This document shows positions 1-4,522 of a stretch of 5,683 nucleotides of DNA, piece by piece. The notes below the pieces were generated by a model. It worked only from the letters and a program-made list of their open reading frames with translations, had not been told where the DNA came from and searched no databases. Position 1 is the first letter of the stretch. Every line of letters begins with the position of its first letter. The translations under genes were made by a program, and so were the position numbers. The DNA is from Syntrophaceae bacterium. GTDB lineage: Bacteria; Desulfobacterota; Desulfomonilia; Desulfomonilales; Desulfomonilaceae. The stretch lies in contig JACWAG010000091.1 of NCBI GenBank assembly GCA_014874425.1, positions 1-5,683 on the forward strand, in the 5' to 3' direction.

Positions 1-1924
1 GCCCCACAGTGCCATAAACTGTTCCCTGGTCATGTTTGAGCAGAGCAAAAACTGAAATAGCGATACCCCGTGAACCATCTTTGCGTATGAAGCCATATTC
101 TCCTTTCCACACATCTCCATCACGTAATACATCTCTGGACTGTTGCTTCATTTGAACGCCGTCGGGGTTTTGAGTCAATAAATGGGCCGACTTTCCGAGA
201 ATCTGTTCTTTTGAGTAGCCGAACATCCTTTCGCTGGCTGGGTTCCAGTCGATTACATTCCCGTCTAGATCAGTGACAATTATAGCCTCGTCCATGTGAG
301 AAAATATGTGCCTATAATGTTTGAGTTCAGATTCCTCATGCCGAATAGCCGTGATATCATGAAAAAATATAGCGGCTCCGTCTCCCACTTTTCCTAACCA
401 AAAATGAATCACCGACTGTTTGTTATCGTCTGAATTGACAGTCATACGAAGTTCAAAATCTTTTTCCTCTCCTGTCTCTGTAACCTCACAAGCGGACTCA
501 AACAAGAGTTTCGTTGCCTCAGTGTCTTTGAAAACATGCGCAAAGGACATGCCGGACTGAAAACTTGGATTGGAGCCTATAAACCTAAAACCGGCAGAAT
601 TTACGCTAAGGCATTTGAAATCTCTGATGGCGCTATTTTCATTTCGGATCGCTCGGATCAAAAGGAAAGGTCTTGGAATAGTGTTCAGGGTTTTTTCCGC
701 CAACATTTCGTCTGATTGATTTCCTACTGAGTCGAAAAACAAATCTTCTCTCGGAACGATTACAGCTAGAACACCAAATTTTTCTCTGGTTCCAGTCCGT
801 ATTCGATCGATGAATGTGTGTTCCAGTATGTGCCGTCCCGGTAATCCTATGGGAGGGAATCCCTTTTCGGGTTTAGTTGAACCTGACGCCATGGACTCCA
901 AAAAGTCTTGCCACGACTCGGCTGTTTCCTTGGGTATCTGTAAATTGACAACTTTTTTGTCAAGGATATCTAAGGCTTTGAGATTTAGAGAAAAAGCCTG
1001 ATTTATAACATTTATTGCCGCTGAAGATATTTTCACGAACCCTTTTTCAGGGAGATAGGTGTAAAGAGCACACGGACTGGAATTGATCAACAACTCATAT
1101 TCCGTGGCAGCCCCAATCTCAAGAGGATCGAAAAAAAGCATTACGATCTGCCTGGCCTGACCGAAGTTGTCAAGTAAGACCACCGCCGTCATGGACAGGG
1201 TCAATACTGGTCCATCTTTTCGCCTGATCATGAGACGCATATTTTCACGCCCGGTCTTTCTAGACCAGAACATGGCTATGGAATCCAGAAGCGTCTGGAC
1301 GGTTTCGTGATCAAACAGAACAGCATGGGCCCATACCTGGATATGGGCCAGTTCTTCAATTGAATATCCCGTCAGGCGTTCCGCTTCAGCGTTGTAGGAA
1401 GTAAAAAAACCATCCCTGCGCATACTGATCATTCCGAGACAATTTTGTCTGGCCAGGAGTGTCAGGACCGCTTCAGTGCTCGTGCGAGACATTCCAATGT
1501 TATCCCCGATCCCGCGACAGAGCTGATCGTAATCTTGTTTAGCCTCCACCATTTCTTGAAGTTTGGCCACACATGAAATGAGCATATCTGGACTGCACGA
1601 CTGGTCGAGAATAATTGGCCTATAATATCTCGGCAAAGTCAGGTTCCCCCAAGCGAGTCCGGGACATCCAAGAATAATGATTTCTATTAATGGATTTATC
1701 TGTTTTATCCCAATCGCCAGAGTAGCCAGTTCCATGTCGGCATTGCTAGCGTCGATTATCACAATAAGATGTTCGCTGGGTTTTTGGGCCAGGATATGGA
1801 GAGCTTCCCTAGCCTCGGTCGCTATTTTTACGGAAAGTTGATCCAGTTCCGCTTCAAGGATTTTTCGAGCAAACTCCGCCGGTTCAGCGGACGACCCAAC
1901 CCACAAAAGACGACTACTTGACAT
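1..1924 (-). CDS. Multi-PAS sensor protein with degenerate receiver-like N-terminus (3' end beyond window)
   Basis: An uninterrupted minus-strand frame starts with ATG at 1924 and is still open at base 1, giving the first 641 residues. AAAGG at 1932-1936, seven bases upstream, supports the start. Residues 1-120 resemble a receiver fold: LLWVG as strand 1 and LIVIIDAS (53-60) as strand 3. The acidic pair after strand 1 and the conserved lysine late in the domain are not visible, so phosphorylation is doubtful. Residues about 153-265 form a PAS domain (NAEAERLTGYSIEEL). Residues 275-395 look like a diverged PAS segment. Residues 405-530 form another, ending in the PAC-like FFHDITAIRHEESEL. Residues 535-641 are a clear PAS/PAC unit (TDLDGNVIDWNPASERMFGY, then WKGEYGFIRKDGS). 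No signal peptide or membrane segment is seen, so it should act in the cytoplasm. PAS proteins of this kind usually end in a histidine kinase, diguanylate cyclase or sigma-54 activator module; which applies cannot be told here. It is divergent from the corrinoid adenosyltransferase gene. Confidence 0.88.
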   Translation of the reverse strand, partial: MSSSRLLWVGSSAEPAEFARKILEAELDQLSVKIATEAREALHILAQKPSEHLIVIIDASNADMELATLAIGIKQINPLIEIIILGCPGLAWGNLTLPRYYRPIILDQSCSPDMLISCVAKLQEMVEAKQDYDQLCRGIGDNIGMSRTSTEAVLTLLARQNCLGMISMRRDGFFTSYNAEAERLTGYSIEELAHIQVWAHAVLFDHETVQTLLDSIAMFWSRKTGRENMRLMIRRKDGPVLTLSMTAVVLLDNFGQARQIVMLFFDPLEIGAATEYELLINSSPCALYTYLPEKGFVKISSAAINVINQAFSLNLKALDILDKKVVNLQIPKETAESWQDFLESMASGSTKPEKGFPPIGLPGRHILEHTFIDRIRTGTREKFGVLAVIVPREDLFFDSVGNQSDEMLAEKTLNTIPRPFLLIRAIRNENSAIRDFKCLSVNSAGFRFIGSNPSFQSGMSFAHVFKDTEATKLLFESACEVTETGEEKDFELRMTVNSDDNKQSVIHFWLGKVGDGAAIFFHDITAIRHEESELKHYRHIFSHMDEAIIVTDLDGNVIDWNPASERMFGYSKEQILGKSAHLLTQNPDGVQMKQQSRDVLRDGDVWKGEYGFIRKDGSRGIAISVFALLKHDQGTVYGTVG

Positions 1925-1979
1925 ACGATGACCTTTAAGTATAGTTAAACTGACGTTTCAAAGAGTCTACACAATTATA

Positions 1980-1996
1980 AAACGGAATCGCCGTTT
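1980..1996. promoter_or_regulatory. Small inverted repeat in the divergent intergenic region
   Basis: The arms AAACGG (1980-1985) and CCGTTT (1991-1996) are perfect complements around a 5-base centre. The element sits mid-way in the 139-bp region between the divergent sensor and adenosyltransferase genes, where an operator could act on both. A repeat this short can arise by chance, and no convincing -35/-10 pair could be placed beside it. The assignment is tentative. Confidence 0.25.
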
Positions 1997-2063
1997 GCCT
2001 CTCTAGCTGGACTCATGAACTAATATTATCACGAAAAACCCTTTTTTTTGAAGTAGGTCTTTC

Positions 2064-2591
2064 ATGAATGGGCCGGGAAAAATACAGGTGTTCACGGGTG
2101 AAGGGAAGGGAAAAACCACAGCGGCTGTAGGGTTGGCCGTGCGCGCGATTGGACGGGGATACAAGGTGTTCATAGTTCAATTCCTGAAAGCGCCTGACAC
2201 TTCCGGAGAACAAATCGCCTTGCAGTCACTGGCGCCTATGATCATAATAAAACCCATGGGCAGAAAGGGTTTCATATTTAGGCGAGGATGCGAACCCCAA
2301 GATGTGGAAATGGCCAAACAAGCATTGGAGGAGGCCCGTTCCGCGATGCTTAGTGGCGCTTTCGATGTTATTATACTGGATGAAGTTAATGTCGCCATAC
2401 ATCTCGGTTTAATTGAGGTCCAGGATGTCCTGGACCTCATGAATTCAAAACCGGACAATGTAGGATTGGTGCTTACGGGCCGTTATGCGCGTCCTGAAAT
2501 CATAAAGAGAGCCGACGTGGTTTCGGAAATGAAAAAGATAAAGCATCATTTCGACGAAGGTGTCAAAGCTCGCAACGGTATAGAATACTAG
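2064..2591 (+). CDS. cobO: Corrinoid adenosyltransferase, BtuR/CobO/CobA family
   Basis: This cytoplasmic enzyme transfers the 5'-deoxyadenosyl group of ATP to Co(I) corrinoids, making adenosylcobalamin or its precursors. The 175-residue protein is complete. Residues 6-20 carry the family P-loop, GEGKGKTT at 12-19. A Walker B-like VIILDE lies at 102-107, LTGR at 137-140, and the family C-terminal signature EMKKIKHHFDEGVKARNGIEY spans 155-175. It is shorter than enterobacterial CobA (about 196 residues) because it lacks that protein's N-terminal extension, as many bacterial BtuR-type enzymes do. ATG at 2064 is chosen because the conserved strand begins only five residues later; its ribosome site is weak (AGGT at 2055-2058, five bases upstream). 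It is divergent from the PAS sensor and converges on the flavodiiron gene. A corrinoid activase lies 2 kb away. No cobalamin riboswitch is evident in the short leader. The family assignment is secure; whether it serves de novo synthesis or salvage is not visible. Confidence 0.95.
   Translation: MNGPGKIQVFTGEGKGKTTAAVGLAVRAIGRGYKVFIVQFLKAPDTSGEQIALQSLAPMIIIKPMGRKGFIFRRGCEPQDVEMAKQALEEARSAMLSGAFDVIILDEVNVAIHLGLIEVQDVLDLMNSKPDNVGLVLTGRYARPEIIKRADVVSEMKKIKHHFDEGVKARNGIEY
2414..2439. repeat. 26-bp near-perfect palindrome inside cobO
   Basis: The twelve-base arms TGAGGTCCAGGA (2414-2425) and TCCTGGACCTCA (2428-2439) are exact reverse complements around the two bases TG. The element lies in frame within cobO, encoding about VQDVLDLM. 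It could form a strong mRNA hairpin or a dyad protein-binding site. No T-run follows, so it is not an intrinsic terminator. Its biological role is unknown. Confidence 0.8.
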
Positions 2592-2634
2592 ATTTATATC
2601 ATTTTGAGAATTTCATTTGAGTCATTTCAGTATC

Positions 2635-3825
2635 TTAATTGTTTAGCAGCGACGCAATTCTCTCGCCAAGTTGAAGGCAAGCTTCAATATCTCGGTTCAT
2701 TGGGACATAAACAACTCCTAAACCAGGTTCGACAACTTCAATACCACTTGCCCTCATTTCACTGTTAATGGCCTCTATCGCTTCTCCTCCCCAGCCATAA
2801 GAACCAAATGCGACTCCTTTCTTTTTTAATGGATGAAGTCCTTTTAAGTAGGAAAGAAGTTGAGCGACGGATGGAAAAATACCTTCATTGATCGTGGGGG
2901 AGCCGATGACAACAATTTTTGATGTTAAAATCTCCCGAACAACATCACTGTAATGGTTCGTACGTAATCGCAGGAGCTTGTGTTCTACCCGAGCTTTGCC
3001 TAAACCTTCCGAAATGGCCTTGGCCATAGTTTCTGTGCTTCCCCACATTGTGTCGTAAATGATTAGAACCCGGTCCTGAGCCACACCTGTGCTCCACTCA
3101 ACATAAGAATTAATGATGTGGTTTGTATGAGAACGCCAGATGATACCGTGACTGGGAGCAATGATCTCAATAGGAATCCGCATTTTTTCCACTTTCTTAA
3201 GTAGAGGTGGAATCAAGGGAGCCAGAGGCATGAGGATATTTGCAAAATACTTGGCGGCCTCCTCCATTATGCCTTCGAAGTGGCCGTCATCATCATCAAA
3301 ACGTTGAAAGCTCGCGTAATGTTGTCCAAAACCATCGTTAGAGAATAAAATACTGTCCTCCAAAAGGTAGGTAAACATGCTGTCCGGCCAATGGAGCATG
3401 TAGGCTTCCAGAAATTTTAATGTCTTGCCTCCAAGGGAAAGCTCGTGACCAGTTTTGACTTCTTGGACGGGCCAATCGTGTGGGAAGTGTTTCAGCAATC
3501 CCTTGCTTCCATAGTCTGTAGCGACTATCTGAGCGTTTGGGGCAAGTTCCTTGAACGACGGTATGGCGCCAGAGTGATCCATCTCCAGGTGATTCATTAT
3601 TAGGTAATCGATCTTTTTCGGATCCTGAATTGATTTGATCCTGGAAATCATCTCCGGAAAAAAAGCAGCCTTGACAGTATCAACAAGAGCGGTTTTTTCA
3701 CCCTTTATCAAGTATGCGTTATAAGTTGTGCCTCGATTGGTCGTGTAACCATGAAACTCCCGAATGTCCCAATCAATCGCCCCGACCCAAAAAACCCCTT
3801 TTCCTATTTCAGCGGCTTCATACAT
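2635..3825 (-). CDS. fprA: Class A flavodiiron protein (rubredoxin:oxygen oxidoreductase / A-type flavoprotein)
   Basis: Flavodiiron proteins reduce O2 to water, and in some members NO to N2O, using electrons usually delivered by rubredoxin; they are cytoplasmic defences of anaerobes. The 396 residues match a class A enzyme. The metallo-beta-lactamase-like half (about 1-250) has every expected di-iron ligand: H79, E81, D83 and H84 in NHLEMDHSG, H145 in LHWPDSM, D164 in FSNDGFGQH, and H226 in PSHG. The flavodoxin half (about 252-396) has the FMN phosphate loop YDTMWGSTETMAKAI (257-271), GSPTINEG (308-315) and GSYGWGGEA (341-349). There is no C-terminal rubredoxin or flavin reductase domain, so an electron donor must be supplied separately. 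The ATG at 3825 is backed by GAGGGG at 3831-3836, five bases upstream. The gene follows rubrerythrin on the same strand after 107 bp. O2 versus NO preference cannot be read from the sequence. Confidence 0.96.
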   Translation of the reverse strand: MYEAAEIGKGVFWVGAIDWDIREFHGYTTNRGTTYNAYLIKGEKTALVDTVKAAFFPEMISRIKSIQDPKKIDYLIMNHLEMDHSGAIPSFKELAPNAQIVATDYGSKGLLKHFPHDWPVQEVKTGHELSLGGKTLKFLEAYMLHWPDSMFTYLLEDSILFSNDGFGQHYASFQRFDDDDGHFEGIMEEAAKYFANILMPLAPLIPPLLKKVEKMRIPIEIIAPSHGIIWRSHTNHIINSYVEWSTGVAQDRVLIIYDTMWGSTETMAKAISEGLGKARVEHKLLRLRTNHYSDVVREILTSKIVVIGSPTINEGIFPSVAQLLSYLKGLHPLKKKGVAFGSYGWGGEAIEAINSEMRASGIEVVEPGLGVVYVPMNRDIEACLQLGERIASLLNN

Positions 3826-3870
3826 GGTTTCCCCTCGTCACAACCTTCAGTCGATTTTAGATCCTCACAT

Positions 3871-3901
3871 TTTAAAACTGTCTTGAGGAGATCAACTCAA
3901 G
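3871..3901 (-). promoter_or_regulatory. Candidate promoter with overlapping inverted repeat before the flavodiiron gene
   Basis: On the minus strand, TTGAGT (3900-3895) and TTTAAA (3876-3871) are separated by 18 bases, resembling a sigma-70 promoter. It would start transcription about 40 bases before the flavodiiron ATG. The -35-like hexamer lies inside an inverted repeat, CTTGAG (3882-3887) and CTCAAG (3896-3901) with an 8-base centre. The repeat could be an operator, or a weak hairpin after the rubrerythrin gene, whose stop codon is at 3933-3935. It lacks the GC-rich stem and T-run of an intrinsic terminator. This rests on pattern matching alone. Confidence 0.3.
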
Positions 3902-3932
3902 CTAACGTTAAGGAGTTTTGCCTGACGTTCCT

Positions 3933-4427
3933 TCATTGAATCTCCATGAATTTCTTTTCATCAACTCCACAATAGGGACATTTCTTGGGGGCTTTTCCGC
4001 GAACAGTATGTCCACAAACCGGGCAGACATAGTAATTGGCTGAAGAATTCAGATCCTCCTCTTCCAATGCCTTTTTGAAGAGCTTGGCATGAACCATTTC
4101 AATGGACATGGCATACTCTAAACTGTGCCTCGCCTCAATCTCATTTTCTTCTACAGCGTCCTTAACCATGGCGGGGTACATCTGTTTGAATTCAAAGGTT
4201 TCACCCGTGATAGCGGCTTCTAGGTTGTCCTGGGTTTCTTTAACCGTTCCAATTACTTTTAAGTGAGAAATCGCATGAACCAATTCAGCTTTGGAAGCCG
4301 CCCTAAAAAGTCTCGCTACACCTGGATAACCCTCGGCTTCCGCTTTGTCAGCGAAAGCCATGTACCGCACACTGGCCTGACATTCACCGGCAAACGCCTT
4401 GTTCAAATTTTCTTCTGTTTTGCTCAT
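3933..4427 (-). CDS. rbr: Rubrerythrin (di-iron peroxide reductase with C-terminal rubredoxin domain)
   Basis: Rubrerythrins reduce hydrogen peroxide to water in the cytoplasm of anaerobes, with electrons passing through their rubredoxin-like iron site to a di-iron centre. The 164-residue protein has a ferritin-like four-helix part (about 1-125). Its likely ligands are E14, E48 and H51 (the first ExxH), E76 and E79 in GETFEF, and E110 and H113 (the second ExxH). The rubredoxin-like tail has C135, C138, C150 and C153 in two CPxC knuckles 11 residues apart. It is somewhat shorter than Desulfovibrio rubrerythrin (about 191 residues), but all expected metal-binding positions are present. The start at 4427 has a consensus ribosome site, AAGGAGG at 4432-4438, four bases upstream, suggesting strong translation. 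The gene lies 95 bp after the ramA-like gene and 107 bp before the flavodiiron gene, all on one strand. No PerR-type box (TTATAAT-N-ATTATAA) is seen upstream. Confidence 0.96.
   Translation of the reverse strand: MSKTEENLNKAFAGECQASVRYMAFADKAEAEGYPGVARLFRAASKAELVHAISHLKVIGTVKETQDNLEAAITGETFEFKQMYPAMVKDAVEENEIEARHSLEYAMSIEMVHAKLFKKALEEEDLNSSANYYVCPVCGHTVRGKAPKKCPYCGVDEKKFMEIQ
4335..4359 (-). repeat. Potential mRNA hairpin inside rbr
   Basis: In the transcript, GGCUUUCGCU and AGCGGAAGCC pair along all ten positions, counting one U-G wobble, around a 5-base loop. In DNA the arms are 4335-4344 and 4350-4359 with one mismatch. The element encodes part of the first helix, about residues 24-31. It may simply reflect codon choice in an Ala/Glu/Lys-rich helix. 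Confidence 0.4.
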
Positions 4428-4438
4428 TGCGCCTCCTT

Positions 4439-4450
4439 ATATTGGAATAT
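4439..4450. promoter_or_regulatory. Short AT-rich dyad next to the rbr ribosome site
   Basis: The arms ATATT (4439-4443) and AATAT (4446-4450) surround GG, directly upstream of the AAGGAGG ribosome site of rbr. A protein bound here, or pairing in the mRNA, could affect rbr expression. AT-rich five-base arms are common by chance, so support is weak. Confidence 0.2.
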
Positions 4451-4488
4451 TTTTTTAAAGAAATCTCTTGCGTTATCACTCGAGAAAA

Positions 4489-4509
4489 GGTCTAGGATCA
4501 GCGGTCTAG
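4489..4509 (-). promoter_or_regulatory. Tandem heptamer CTAGACC upstream of rbr
   Basis: On the minus strand CTAGACC occurs twice as an exact direct repeat (4509-4503 and 4495-4489), with starts 14 bases apart and a 7-base spacer. It lies between the ramA-like stop codon and the rbr start, about 62-82 bases before the rbr ATG. Directly repeated half-sites are a common arrangement for activator binding. No good -35/-10 pair was found downstream, so the regulatory role is only a suggestion. Confidence 0.3.
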
Positions 4510-4522
4510 CTCATCGAAGACG

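Noticed and set aside
810..1001. Short plus-strand open frame antisense to the PAS sensor gene
   Set aside because: It lies wholly inside a continuous minus-strand coding frame with clear PAS motifs, and its translation shows no recognisable domain.
1328..1349. Hairpin GGCCCATA/TATGGGCC inside the PAS sensor gene
   Set aside because: Eight-base arms with a 6-base loop are expected about once by chance in a window this size.
1995..2026. TTGCCT and TAATAT as a promoter for cobO
   Set aside because: The spacer is 20 bases, longer than the usual 16-18, so it was not listed as a feature.
1925..2063. Cobalamin riboswitch upstream of cobO
   Set aside because: The B12-box core GCCACTG was not found, and the whole intergenic region is only 139 bp, short for a full cobalamin riboswitch plus promoter.
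2177..2458. 93-codon open frame antisense to cobO
   Set aside because: The plus strand carries all the adenosyltransferase motifs; the antisense translation looks like a shadow, with no family features.
2599..2627. Three copies of TCATTT in the convergent gap
   Set aside because: They are short, AT-rich and irregularly spaced (14 then 9 bases); most likely low-complexity coincidence.
4428..4522. PerR box or sigma-70 promoter for rbr
   Set aside because: No TTATAAT-N-ATTATAA-like sequence is present, and -10-like AT-rich stretches lack a matching -35 at proper spacing.
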